Part shown: positions 1 through 6,762 of the stretch, piece after piece
Numbering within the stretch: position 1 is the stretch's first letter
Layout of the letters: the number at the start of each line of letters is the position of its first letter
Assembly: GCA_963833885.1 (NCBI GenBank)
Contig: CAWHZU010000030.1
Location: 1-24,450, forward strand
DNA: 24,450 nucleotides
Source of the DNA: JASHPR01 sp963833885
GTDB lineage: Bacteria > Actinomycetota > Actinomycetes > Streptosporangiales > Streptosporangiaceae
Direction: 5' to 3'
Notes under the pieces: model-generated
Databases searched by the model: none
What the model was told of the DNA's origin: nothing
What the model saw: only the letters and a program-made list of their open reading frames with translations
Position numbers and translations under genes: made by a program

Positions 1-147
1 GGCGCCGGACGTGTCGGCGCCATCGCACGAAGCGTACCGACTCGTGGGCCCAACCCAGCATTCGGCGCACGCCTGCCACCGGACCAAGCCACGCGGCGTC
101 CAGGAGCCGCGGCGGTGCTTCAGCGTGATCACGATATCCGGGTGCGG

Positions 148-310
148 TCAGCTGATGTCGAACTCGCTGCCTTCCGGGTCCTTCATCACGGCCGCGTAGT
201 GGTCGAGCCCTCCTCGCTCAATGCGCCAGTGATGGTGGCGCCCAGGGAGGCCAGCCGGCTGGCCTCCCTGGAGATGAAGGGCCGCCCGACGCAGGCGAGA
301 TAAGCTGAGC
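148..310 (-). pseudogene. C-terminal remnant of a VOC/glyoxalase-like gene, frameshifted
   Basis: On the minus strand one frame reads REASRLASLGATITGALSEE. A second frame one base off then reads GLDHYAAVMKDPEGSEFDIS and stops at 148. Joined, they match the usual C-terminus of small actinobacterial VOC (glyoxalase/bleomycin-resistance) proteins, which end in a DPEGNEF-type motif. The break lies near 208-216 and looks like loss of one G. No N-terminal half is found upstream, where the plus-strand gene at 337 takes over. Only about 45 of the usual 110-130 residues remain, so this is a decayed fragment and not a working enzyme. That it is a VOC remnant is inferred from motif recognition only. Confidence 0.6.
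242..271. repeat. Perfect 30-bp palindrome
   Basis: Every base from 242 to 256 pairs with its partner from 271 to 257, with no loop and no mismatch. The half-site is CCAGGGAGGCCAGCC. It lies inside the VOC remnant. It could form a cruciform or RNA hairpin, act as a dyad binding site, or be a scar of the event that truncated the gene. Confidence 0.75.
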
Positions 311-336
311 TGCGACCGAAAGGGCGTGAGGCGCCG

Positions 337-780
337 ATGGCGGCAGGTGGTCACCCCGCAGATGGCGCCTCCGGTGCCGCATTCTGGAGCAGATTCCGGG
401 ACGGCTGGGGGCTGGTGCGCGGAACCGTGCGATTAACATCCGGCGAACCGGTCGAGGGCTGCTGCGTTGTCTACTACGCGATGGGCCCGCCCACCGACCG
501 GATACCCGACATCGGCATCCTCACCGACGTTGATGGCGTCTACAGCTACCCGCTGCCCGCCGGAACGTACACGATGGCCGCCAACGGCGATGTCTCCCGG
601 GTAGGCGCGGCCGGAGGAGCCGTGGCCGTTCCGGTGATCGGGAAGGTCACCGGCGTGATGGTGTCCGCGCGGCAGATCGTGACCGCGCACATCACCGCCA
701 CGGAACGACTGGACCTGATCGACAAAACCGCCGACTTGGCGGAGCTTCTGGAGATCCGGGTTTACGGCTCGACGTCATGA
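337..780 (+). CDS. Carboxypeptidase-regulatory-like domain protein (hypothetical)
   Basis: A 147-residue protein. Residues about 28-90 fit the beta-sandwich carboxypeptidase-regulatory-like/CnaB-type pattern: a G-x-V-x-L start, GEPVEGCCVV, then TDVDGVYSYPLPAGTYTM. In that family the small domain is usually a structural or binding module and not an enzyme. There is no signal peptide or membrane segment, so it is probably cytoplasmic. The ATG at 337 follows GTGAGG with a 5-nt spacer. It points toward the SDR gene, with 30 bp between their ends. The C-terminal third is unremarkable. The biological role is unknown. Confidence 0.6.
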   Translation: MAAGGHPADGASGAAFWSRFRDGWGLVRGTVRLTSGEPVEGCCVVYYAMGPPTDRIPDIGILTDVDGVYSYPLPAGTYTMAANGDVSRVGAAGGAVAVPVIGKVTGVMVSARQIVTAHITATERLDLIDKTADLAELLEIRVYGSTS

Positions 781-810
781 TCGTCGCCACGACCGGACGC
801 TTGGCGGGTG

Positions 811-1410
811 TCAGTAGCCGACGCGGTACACCTGGCCGGTCTGGCGGCCGTGCACGGACTTGACGTAGGCGCGCGCTGCCTCGGCGGTCGCGACCGGCTT
901 GTGCCCTGGGAAGTACTCGCCGTACGCGTCCCAGGCTTCCTCGAACACGGTGGCGCTGACGGCGTTGACCCGCTGGCCTCGCGGCAGTTCTATGGCGGCC
1001 GCGCGGACGAACGCGTCGAGGGCGCCGTTGACGACGCTGGCGACGGTTCCGGTGACGATCGGGTCGTAGGCCAGGACGCCGCTGACGAGCGTGAAGCTCC
1101 CGCCGTCAGACAGGTGATCGATCCCCTGGCGGACGAGTTCGATCTGCCCGAGCAGCTTGTCGGTGAGCCCGGCGAGGTAGTCCTCGCGGGCGAGCTCACC
1201 GAGCGGCCTGAACGGCGTGACGCCGGCGGCGCAGGCGACGGCGTCGACCATGCCGAGGCTGTCGTACAGGGCGGCGATGCTGGCCGGATCGGTCAGGTCG
1301 ACAGGATGCTCGCCGGTCCGCGAGGCGGTGATCAGGTCGGCGTCGGCGGCAAGCGCCGTGGCAACGGCGCGGCCGAGCGTGCCGGTGGCGCCAATCAGCA
1401 GAATCCTCAC
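811..1410 (-). CDS. Short-chain dehydrogenase/reductase (SDR), atypical
   Basis: A 199-residue Rossmann-fold oxidoreductase. The N-terminus VRILLIGATGTLGRAV carries the Gly-rich NAD(P)-binding motif. VDLTDPASIAALYD matches the acidic region after beta-3, and CAAGVTP replaces the usual NAG motif. SGVLAYDPIVTG is at the catalytic-serine position, and NGALDAFVRAAAIELPRGQRVNAVSATVFEEAWDAYG is characteristic of a subfamily of small bacterial SDRs (motif shown only for identification). The GTG at 1410 is chosen because GGAGA lies 5 nt upstream and the nucleotide-binding motif begins at once. The frame stays open further upstream but without homology. The canonical YxxxK pair is not evident: Tyr is followed by DPIV with no Lys four residues on. 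Substrate unknown. Confidence 0.8.
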   Translation of the reverse strand: MRILLIGATGTLGRAVATALAADADLITASRTGEHPVDLTDPASIAALYDSLGMVDAVACAAGVTPFRPLGELAREDYLAGLTDKLLGQIELVRQGIDHLSDGGSFTLVSGVLAYDPIVTGTVASVVNGALDAFVRAAAIELPRGQRVNAVSATVFEEAWDAYGEYFPGHKPVATAEAARAYVKSVHGRQTGQVYRVGY

Positions 1411-1535
1411 GCGGGTCTCCGTCCAGCAGGGGCTCGCGCCGAGACTACTGGCCGCCGGCGACGTCCGTCCTCGGGGCTGCAGGACCGCCTGACGGCTGCA
1501 TACCACGCCTGACGTTGCGCAGCCGGGCCGTGTGC

Positions 1536-2828
1536 CTAGAACGCCAGCATGGGGATGAGCGGCGAACTGGAGTATCCCGGGAGGGGAGTGAACGTGCCGC
1601 CGCTGAGAACTCCGAAGGCCCACTGCCTGCTCGGGTGTGCGGTCGTTCCCTCCAGGACCAGCACGCTGCCCGAGGCGTTGCTCCAGTACACGTCCGAGTC
1701 CGCCAGCGCACCGTATGCCTGGCTCGTGTAGATCACGCGAACCGCCTGGCCGGTCCTTGCGGAGAACTCCTCGAGCTCTACCGTGGCAGGCGGTGTCGGC
1801 CCAGGCGTCGGCTGCGAGGTACCCGGCTGCTGCGGCTCGTTGCAGGAAGGCACGGTCTGGCCGACCGGTATGGCGCGAAGCACCGGGCTGATGATCTTCG
1901 TGCCGTCGGACGTGAGGTAGCCGTAGTAATCCGCGCCGATATACGCGGATGACGGTGCCGAGTGCTCGAGACAGAGCGCAGCTCGGCTGTGGGCCAGCAG
2001 GCTGCCGCCCGGGCTGTTGGTATCGAGCAGGTACTCGCCCATTGGCGCCGAGCTGTACCAGCCGAAAGCCAGCGTCCCGGTGCTCGACCAGGACAGCAGG
2101 TCGGCGGGGTCGGCGCCGGCTGCCGAGGTCGCGTCGGACGTCCACGTCTTGGCCGCACCGCTCGGCAGCGAATAGACCGTGATCTGGGTGTTGTTGTCCC
2201 CGCTGGCCACCGCGAGCCGAGTCCCGTCGGGCGAGAGCGCGGCCGCGGAGAAATCATTGCTGACCGGAAGCCCCGGCAGGGCCAGGGGCGTCAGCTTGAC
2301 CGCGTCGTCGGCCGGGTTGAACCGGGCGGAGAAGAATTTCTCCCGCAACGTCAGGCTGCCCGCCAGCGTGGTCTGCGCGGCGAGCACGAACGTACGATCG
2401 TTGGCTGCGCCGTAGACACCGACGAACGAGACGTACGGCTTCGGCGGCCGGATTTTGACGAGGGTCCGACCGGTGAGGGTGTCCCGGATGGCCGCGTAGT
2501 CGTCGCCAACGACCGGGTTGTGCTCGTAAGACTTCACGTTGTCCGGAACGAGCACCATGTAGTAGCGCGGCACGCTCCGCAGCGCGTCCTGCGCCGTGGC
2601 CCGGCTCCGGCCGTGCGGCGGGGACGCCAGCAGCGCCGCGGCGATCGCCACCGCGACGACGGCAGCGGCCGCCGCCGACCCGGCCAGAAGCCGCCTGCCG
2701 GGACGGCGCCCCCGCGCGGCCGTCCCGGCGCCGGGCCGGCGAGCGACACGGCTCAGCACCTCGCTGGTGTCCGGCGTCGCCCGCTCGAGCGAACGCAGAG
2801 CCGACCGCAGGTCATCTTCGGTCCTCAT
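1536..2828 (-). CDS. One-TM extracytoplasmic beta-propeller-like protein, partner of the SigE-type sigma factor
   Basis: A 430-residue protein. Residues 1-47 are cytoplasmic, with a start motif MRTEDDLRSALRSLER seen in proteins encoded next to SigE-type sigma factors. An Ala/Val-rich membrane segment covers about 48-70. A roughly 350-residue extracytoplasmic part has TolB/WD40-like signatures such as AALSPDGTRLAVASGD and LSWSSTGTLAFGWY, and a Pro/Thr-rich patch near 340. The ATG at 2828 overlaps the sigma stop as ATGA, implying translational coupling. By context it is a candidate anti-sigma or sensor protein. No zinc anti-sigma HxxxCxxC motif is visible in the short cytoplasmic part. In the sequence as given this frame also runs unbroken into the sigma gene, but only because that gene is frameshifted. 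Confidence 0.75.
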   Translation of the reverse strand: MRTEDDLRSALRSLERATPDTSEVLSRVARRPGAGTAARGRRPGRRLLAGSAAAAAVVAVAIAAALLASPPHGRSRATAQDALRSVPRYYMVLVPDNVKSYEHNPVVGDDYAAIRDTLTGRTLVKIRPPKPYVSFVGVYGAANDRTFVLAAQTTLAGSLTLREKFFSARFNPADDAVKLTPLALPGLPVSNDFSAAALSPDGTRLAVASGDNNTQITVYSLPSGAAKTWTSDATSAAGADPADLLSWSSTGTLAFGWYSSAPMGEYLLDTNSPGGSLLAHSRAALCLEHSAPSSAYIGADYYGYLTSDGTKIISPVLRAIPVGQTVPSCNEPQQPGTSQPTPGPTPPATVELEEFSARTGQAVRVIYTSQAYGALADSDVYWSNASGSVLVLEGTTAHPSRQWAFGVLSGGTFTPLPGYSSSPLIPMLAF

Positions 2829-3335
2829 CGGGTTTCCCTCCCGCGCAGCGAGGTCACGGTTCCTTGCTGCGAGCACATCTCGATGCGCAGCGCGGCGACC
2901 GCCCGCGAGGCGTAAGAGCGGACGGTGGCGCCGGCAGCCGAGCAGCTCGCCGATCTCGGCATCGCTGCGGTCCTCGTAGTAGCGCAGCACGAGCACGGCT
3001 CGCTGGCGCCTCGGCAGCTTGCCGATCTCGGCGAGCAGGGCGCTGCGGTCGGCGTACTGGTCGGCGAGATCGAAGGTGCTACTTCCAGGGTCGGCCGCGT
3101 CGCCCGCAGGGATCAGCCGCCACGAGCGCCTGCGCCATGACAGGAACTCGTTCAGCACCATTTTCCGCACGTAGAACTCGGGCCGGTCCAGGCTGCCGAT
3201 CATGTTCCACCGGGCATAGGCCCGGATCAGGACCTCCTGGGTTATGTCCTCCGCCGTGGCCCGCTGACCGGTCAGCACGGCAGCGAAGGCCAGCACCGCA
3301 GGCAGCCGTGAGGCGGCGAACTCCTCGAACGTCAC
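2825..3335 (-). CDS. SigE-family ECF RNA polymerase sigma factor, frameshifted in this sequence
   Basis: Region 2 is clear: VTFEEFAASRLPAVLAFAAV, then ATAEDITQEVLIRAYARW and YVRKMVLNEFLSWRRRSW. Region 4 starts with LPRRQRAVLVLRYYEDRSDAEIGELLGC. At about 2930-2936 the frame breaks: the recognition-helix end ATVRSYASRAVAALRIEM continues only one base off, and that frame stops at 2825, overlapping the next start as ATGA. The total is 511 nt, one base more than a multiple of three, equal to one extra base or a 2-nt loss. The GTG at 3335 has GGAGG 6 nt upstream and begins exactly at the family N-terminus. Repaired, the protein would be about 170 residues, normal for this family. It is either a recent mutation or a sequencing error. 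Confidence 0.85.
2930..2936 (-). other. Frameshift site in the sigma factor gene
   Basis: Upstream of this point the sigma-4 reading is LLGCR. Downstream, the family sequence TVRSYASRA continues in the frame that skips one C. The local sequence CTGCCGGCGCCACC is not an obvious slippery run, so programmed frameshifting is not favoured. Confidence 0.75.
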
Positions 3336-3396
3336 CGGCAGCCTCCGTTGGTCGGCTCGCTTCCGGGTAATACACGCAACCACCGGCACGGTCTGC

Positions 3397-3431
3397 TGCG
3401 CACAAACCTAAGAAACTTCGCGGTTTGCGCA
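3397..3431. promoter_or_regulatory. Imperfect inverted repeat between sigma operon and thioesterase
   Basis: TGCGCACAAACC (3397-3408) faces GGTTTGCGCA (3422-3431), complementary except for a 2-nt bulge, with a 13-nt A-rich centre. It lies about 60-95 bp upstream of the sigma start and about 70 bp upstream of the divergent thioesterase start, so an operator role for either is possible. Confidence 0.35.
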
Positions 3432-3488
3432 CCCCTGGGCCTGCCGCTGGCGCCCGTCAGCTGACGGCACTCCGCGCACGTCGTCCGG

Positions 3489-3494
3489 TAGCGT
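3489..3494 (+). promoter_or_regulatory. Candidate -10 element TAGCGT for a leaderless thioesterase mRNA
   Basis: TAGCGT lies 8 nt before the GTG at 3503. This spacing fits the leaderless promoters common in actinomycetes. No purine-rich Shine-Dalgarno sequence is seen before this GTG, which supports the idea. Confidence 0.4.
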
Positions 3495-3502
3495 CCTACA
3501 GC

Positions 3503-4285
3503 GTGCCTAACGTCTTTTACGAGCCAGCCGGAACGGGTGTGTTCGTGGCGGGTCCGGCCACCGCCGGACCGTGGAGCGCGGGTGCCCAGCATGGGGGCCC
3601 GCCCTCCGCGCTCGCCGCGCGGGCGCTGCAGCTGCACGAGCCGGACGAGGGCCAGCGCCTGGCCAGGGTGGCGGTCGACATCCTGCGGCCGGTGCCGCTC
3701 GGGAAGATCGCGGTCAGGACGAGGATGGTCAGGCCGGGGCGGCGGGTGGCCCTGCTCGAGGCGGTCCTCGAAGCCGACGGGCAGGAGGTCTTGCACGCGC
3801 GTGGCTGGCGGCTGGCGATTCCGGACGGCGAGGTCCCGGGCATCGGGGCGGGCCCGGCGCCGCCGCCCATCCCGGCCGAGCACCCGCTGCCCACCTTCCC
3901 CGGCGGGCACATGACCGGGTACCTGCACCACATCGACTGGCGTTACGTCGGGGTCGGCGGCTTCGACGTGCCAGGCCCCGCTCTGGTCTGGGCCCGTCCC
4001 AAGATCCCGCTGATCCCAGGCGAAGAGCTGTCCCCGATGTGCCGAGCCCTGCTGCTCGCCGACTCGGGCAGCGGGGTGAGCTCCGCCCTCGACCCGGTGA
4101 AGTTCCTGTTCATCAACACCGACCTCACGGTGATCCTGCCGCGCGACCCAGTTGGCGAGTGGCTGCTGCTGGATTCGGTCAGCACGATCGGCGAACAGGG
4201 CACCGGCCTGGCCGAGACCACCCTGTCCGACGTGCACGCCCGCTGCGGTACCGCGGTGCAGACCCTGCTGGTCGCGCCGCGCTGA
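3503..4285 (+). CDS. Two-hotdog acyl-CoA thioesterase family protein
   Basis: A 260-residue protein matching the TesB-like/acyl-CoA thioesterase double-hotdog layout. The N-terminal hotdog has PWSAGAQHGGPPSALAARAL, where the conserved HGGP-S/A-ALL-type helix sits, then VAVDILRPVPLGKIAVRT. The C-terminal hotdog has LSPMCRALLLADSGSGVSSA and FLFINTDLTVILPRDPVGEW and ends with GLAETTLSD, the usual last strand. Such proteins hydrolyse acyl-CoA thioesters, but many members are of unknown substrate. The GTG at 3503 starts at the family N-terminus (VPNVFYEP); the open frame further upstream lacks homology. It converges on the sigma partner gene at 4332, with a strong hairpin between them. Confidence 0.85.
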   Translation: MPNVFYEPAGTGVFVAGPATAGPWSAGAQHGGPPSALAARALQLHEPDEGQRLARVAVDILRPVPLGKIAVRTRMVRPGRRVALLEAVLEADGQEVLHARGWRLAIPDGEVPGIGAGPAPPPIPAEHPLPTFPGGHMTGYLHHIDWRYVGVGGFDVPGPALVWARPKIPLIPGEELSPMCRALLLADSGSGVSSALDPVKFLFINTDLTVILPRDPVGEWLLLDSVSTIGEQGTGLAETTLSDVHARCGTAVQTLLVAPR

Positions 4286-4303
4286 CCACTCCGCCGGTGG
4301 GGT

Positions 4304-4342
4304 CGCCGCGCTAGCCGCCGAGCGGCGGCGGCTAGCGCGGCG
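4304..4342. terminator. Bidirectional hairpin terminator, 17-bp perfect stem
   Basis: CGCCGCGCTAGCCGCCG (4304-4320) pairs perfectly with 4326-4342 around a 5-nt loop AGCGG. It sits between two converging genes and its right arm includes the TAG stop (4332-4334) of the minus-strand gene. There is no U-tract, as is usual for actinobacterial terminators. Confidence 0.8.
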
Positions 4343-5483
4343 GGACCATGACCGCGTTGCTCACCGAGAGGCCGTGAGAAGCGGTAGGCATCAGCACCAC
4401 CTGGTACCTGCGCTGCATGAGCCGGGAACGCACCATGAACTGGGCCTGCCTGGCCCCGTTCAGCTTGGCCAGCTGCAGGTTCATCCAGTGCTTTCCGGAC
4501 AGGACCTGCAGCACGACGGTGTCGCCGGGAGCCGCGAGCGGGCTGCTGGCTGTTATCTTGCTGGCCATCCCGCCGGAACCGCTGAGTTTGGCCGACACCG
4601 GTGGCACCACGATGACCAGCACCGGCCTGCTCATCGTCCCGCCCGGGCCGCTGAGCCGGAACGCGGCGTTCACGGTCAGGTCCGGGGCGGTTATCACCGC
4701 GGTGCCGTTGGCGCCCGTGGCCGAGGTCCCTGCCTGATGCCAGGCCCGCTGGCCCGCTACCCGTTCCAGGAGGTTCACGCTGGCGCCGGCGACGTCGCCG
4801 GACTTATCCGTCAGCTGGCCGGTGAACGTGTCATTCGTGCCGGCAACGATCCGCCCGCTGGTGACGCTGAGGGACAGGCTCGCCTGCCCGGTCAGGGACA
4901 CCGGGGCCGAACTGCTCGGCTGCGGTGAGGCCGACGCTGAGGGGCCTGGTTTGCTCGAGGGGCCCCGACCCCGGGTGTTCCCCGGCGGAGAGGGCGAGGT
5001 GGCGGCCGGCTTCGAGTGGTGCGCGGCCGGCACACCCGCGAACCTGAGCATCTGGTAGGCCGCCTGCTGCAGCGGTGTGGGCAGCGCCGCGGTGTAGGCC
5101 GCCACGGCGAACCCTGCGGCAGCGGCGAGCGTGACCGCGGCGGCCATCAGGCCGGCCCGGCGAGCCGGCCGGCGTGAACCACGCCGGCCGGCCGCGCTCC
5201 GGCCGCTGACATGCGGAATGGACGTACCCGGCGCCTCGAGCAGACGAGTCTCCGCTGGGGGCGGCCAGGCTTCGGGCTGCCCGGCCTCGAACGGCTGTCG
5301 GTCCGCCCGGAACATCGCCAGCGCGGCGCCCTCGTCGGCCAGCTCATCCGGCGTGGCGTCGGCGGTCAGCATGCCGAGCAGGGCGTCGAGCCCCGGCTCG
5401 CTGGCGACGAAGTCACCGAGATGCTCACCGGGAACGTCGCCGGAGAGGTCGTCGCGGGGGTGGCCTGGGAAGTCAGTGCTCAC
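4332..5483 (-). CDS. Membrane-anchored putative anti-sigma/sensor with Ig-like ectodomain
   Basis: A 383-residue protein. The cytoplasmic N-terminus (about 1-110) includes LDALLGMLTADATPDELADE, a motif I associate with actinobacterial sigma-partner proteins. One TM helix spans about 111-131, followed by a Ser/Pro-rich linker (about 155-200) and a beta-rich region (about 200-383) resembling one or two bacterial Ig-like domains, e.g. VAGTNDTFTGQLTDKSGD. Its GTG at 5483 lies inside the sigma gene, 11 nt before the sigma stop ends, with GGGGAGGT 7 nt upstream. The pair is therefore coupled. Context says anti-sigma or sensor; no HxxxCxxC zinc motif is visible, so the inhibitory domain would be non-classical. 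Tat or Sec signals are absent apart from the TM anchor. Confidence 0.75.
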   Translation of the reverse strand: MSTDFPGHPRDDLSGDVPGEHLGDFVASEPGLDALLGMLTADATPDELADEGAALAMFRADRQPFEAGQPEAWPPPAETRLLEAPGTSIPHVSGRSAAGRRGSRRPARRAGLMAAAVTLAAAAGFAVAAYTAALPTPLQQAAYQMLRFAGVPAAHHSKPAATSPSPPGNTRGRGPSSKPGPSASASPQPSSSAPVSLTGQASLSLSVTSGRIVAGTNDTFTGQLTDKSGDVAGASVNLLERVAGQRAWHQAGTSATGANGTAVITAPDLTVNAAFRLSGPGGTMSRPVLVIVVPPVSAKLSGSGGMASKITASSPLAAPGDTVVLQVLSGKHWMNLQLAKLNGARQAQFMVRSRLMQRRYQVVLMPTASHGLSVSNAVMVPPR

Positions 5484-6102
5484 TCAGTCCACCTCCCCAG
5501 GGGGCGAGCAGGCCTGGGGCCTGGTCTGGCAGGCCGGATCCATGGTCGGCGGCCAGCGCCTGGACCCGTGGGTCGGCGGCCAGCGCCCGGAGGCCGCGGT
5601 GCAGTGCGACCCGCACGGCTCCGGGCGACTTGCCGAGGATGCTGGCCACCGCGGGCGTGTCGAGTCCGGCGATGACCCGCAACGCCACGGCTTCCGCCTG
5701 GTCCTGTGACAGACCGGCGAGCATCGCGACCGCCTTCTTAACCGACATGCCGTCAAGTACTTCGTCTTCAACCAGCTGTTCGTCGGCGAAACCGTCGAGG
5801 CCGTCGGCCATTGGGCTGACGGGGCGCCGGATGCGTGCCCGGGCGGCGTCGATGGCCCGGTGCCGCGCGACGGTGAACAGCCAGCGCCGGAAGTCCTCGT
5901 CATCGCCGGCGAACTTGTGCAGATCGCGCACCACCTGGAGCCACGTCTCGCCAGCGACGTCATCAGGATCGTCGCAGCCGAGGACGTGCAGGTAGCGGAG
6001 CAAGCGCGGCTGCAAGGCCCGCCAGAGTTCGAGGAACCCGGCCTCGTCGCCCGACCGGGCCCGTGCCAGTAGCCCGCCCAAGTCACCAGCCTTTGTCGCC
6101 AT
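5473..6102 (-). CDS. ECF-type RNA polymerase sigma factor
   Basis: A 209-residue sigma-70 family protein. Region 2: GDEAGFLELWRALQPRLLRY, then DPDDVAGETWLQVVRDL and FRRWLFTVARHRAIDAARA. Region 4: LSQDQAEAVALRVIAGLDTP, then VASILGKSPGAVRVALHRGL. It has a C-terminal tail of about 25 residues. It would direct RNA polymerase to a small regulon, probably controlled by the membrane protein whose start it overlaps by 11 nt. The ATG at 6102 is preferred because homology begins right after it, though its AGG is weak. A GTG at 6147 in the same frame would add 15 unremarkable residues. The upstream region contains a 16-bp inverted repeat around the likely promoter. Confidence 0.88.
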   Translation of the reverse strand: MATKAGDLGGLLARARSGDEAGFLELWRALQPRLLRYLHVLGCDDPDDVAGETWLQVVRDLHKFAGDDEDFRRWLFTVARHRAIDAARARIRRPVSPMADGLDGFADEQLVEDEVLDGMSVKKAVAMLAGLSQDQAEAVALRVIAGLDTPAVASILGKSPGAVRVALHRGLRALAADPRVQALAADHGSGLPDQAPGLLAPWGGGLSEH

Positions 6103-6119
6103 AGCGCCTGCAAGAGTTC

Positions 6120-6210
6120 CACATCGGCGGACTGGGCGGGTGAACACGTGACACTTCTCAGCATCTGATCACGCATTTCCCAGCGTCCAGTCAGCCAGCC
6201 CGCCGATGTG
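6120..6210. repeat. Long-spaced 16-bp inverted repeat in sigma promoter region
   Basis: CACATCGGCGGACTGG (6120-6135) and CCAGCCCGCCGATGTG (6195-6210) are inverted copies with one mismatch, 59 nt apart. They bracket the likely promoter of the sigma gene starting at 6102. A paired operator, an mRNA structure or the ends of a tiny mobile element are all possible. No target-site duplication is visible at the flanks. Confidence 0.55.
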
Positions 6211-6225
6211 TGACTTTGCACGGTG

Positions 6226-6636
6226 CTAGTGCTTGACGATGACGGCGTGGCTGTGGCTCGAGTGCAGGTGCGGGGTTCCCTTGAAGACCAGCACGAACAC
6301 CACGGTCCCCTTCGGGTGGACAGCGAATGCGACCCGGCCGTGCGCGCCGGTGCGCTCGTGGCCGATCTGCACCAGGCCCTTCTTGGTGACGCGGTCGAGG
6401 AAGACCAGCCGGCCGCGAAGCCCCATGTTGTGGTGCTTCGTGGACAGCCGTCCGAGGAGCAACGTCACGTGGTGGCGGTGCTCGACGGCGTGGCGCTTGG
6501 CGACGCCGAGATGGGTGGCCAGCCGCGGATGGGCCGTGGACGCATCCGCGGCGCCAGCGGTAGCCATAACCCCGGTGGTTGCGATCGCAGCGGCGGCGGC
6601 AACGGATCCCGCTCGCGTCAGCAGGGATGCACGCAT
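6226..6636 (-). CDS. Secreted Ig-like beta-sandwich protein
   Basis: A 136-residue protein with a clear Sec signal peptide: MRASLLTR, a hydrophobic Ala-rich core to about residue 27, and likely cleavage after ADA at residue 32. The mature part (about 100 residues) is basic and His-rich. It has alternating strands (HHVTLLLGRL, GLRGRLVFLDR, GRVAFAVHPKGTVVFVLVF, SHAVIVKH) that resemble the ectodomain of the membrane protein at 4332-5483. The ATG at 6636 has AAGGAG 6 nt upstream. It is transcribed toward the sigma gene, with 123 bp between its stop and the sigma start. It may be a regulon member or extracellular partner of that module (inference). No enzymatic motif is seen. Confidence 0.7.
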   Translation of the reverse strand: MRASLLTRAGSVAAAAAIATTGVMATAGAADASTAHPRLATHLGVAKRHAVEHRHHVTLLLGRLSTKHHNMGLRGRLVFLDRVTKKGLVQIGHERTGAHGRVAFAVHPKGTVVFVLVFKGTPHLHSSHSHAVIVKH

Positions 6637-6659
6637 GGCACTCCTTGAGTTTGGGCCCC

Positions 6660-6689
6660 GGTGTTACGGCCGGGGCGGCAGATAACACC
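6660..6689. promoter_or_regulatory. Inverted repeat GGTGTTA-N16-TAACACC in a divergent promoter region
   Basis: GGTGTTA (6660-6666) and TAACACC (6683-6689) are exact inverted copies. They lie 24-53 bp upstream of the secreted-protein start at 6636 and upstream of the divergent MBL gene at 6763. A nested GC-rich arm pair (GCCCCGG/CCGGGGC) overlaps it. It is a candidate operator. Confidence 0.35.
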
Positions 6690-6762
6690 CCTAGAGCGAT
6701 ACGGCCGTGCCGTGCGTTACTCAGGTGACGAGTCCCTGCTCAACACCGGGTATAGGTAAGGC

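Larger units (their letters stand above)
1..336. other. Region without an intact gene
   Basis: No complete gene is visible in the first 336 bases. The stretch holds a minus-strand VOC/glyoxalase remnant (about 148-310) and a perfect 30-bp palindrome (242-271), described separately. Short open frames on both strands show no recognisable domain. The last bases before 337 carry a GTGAGG stretch that may be the ribosome binding site of the next gene. Confidence 0.6.

Noticed and set aside
1536..3389. One 617-residue protein combining a sigma factor with a propeller-like domain
   Set aside because: The junction encodes no family sequence, while the frame one base off carries the true sigma-4 end and an ATGA overlap with the next gene.
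5164..5192. 13-bp inverted repeat with 3-nt loop inside the sigma partner gene
   Set aside because: It encodes an Arg/Pro/Gly-rich stretch just before the TM helix; repeated CGG/CCG codons explain it without any regulatory role.
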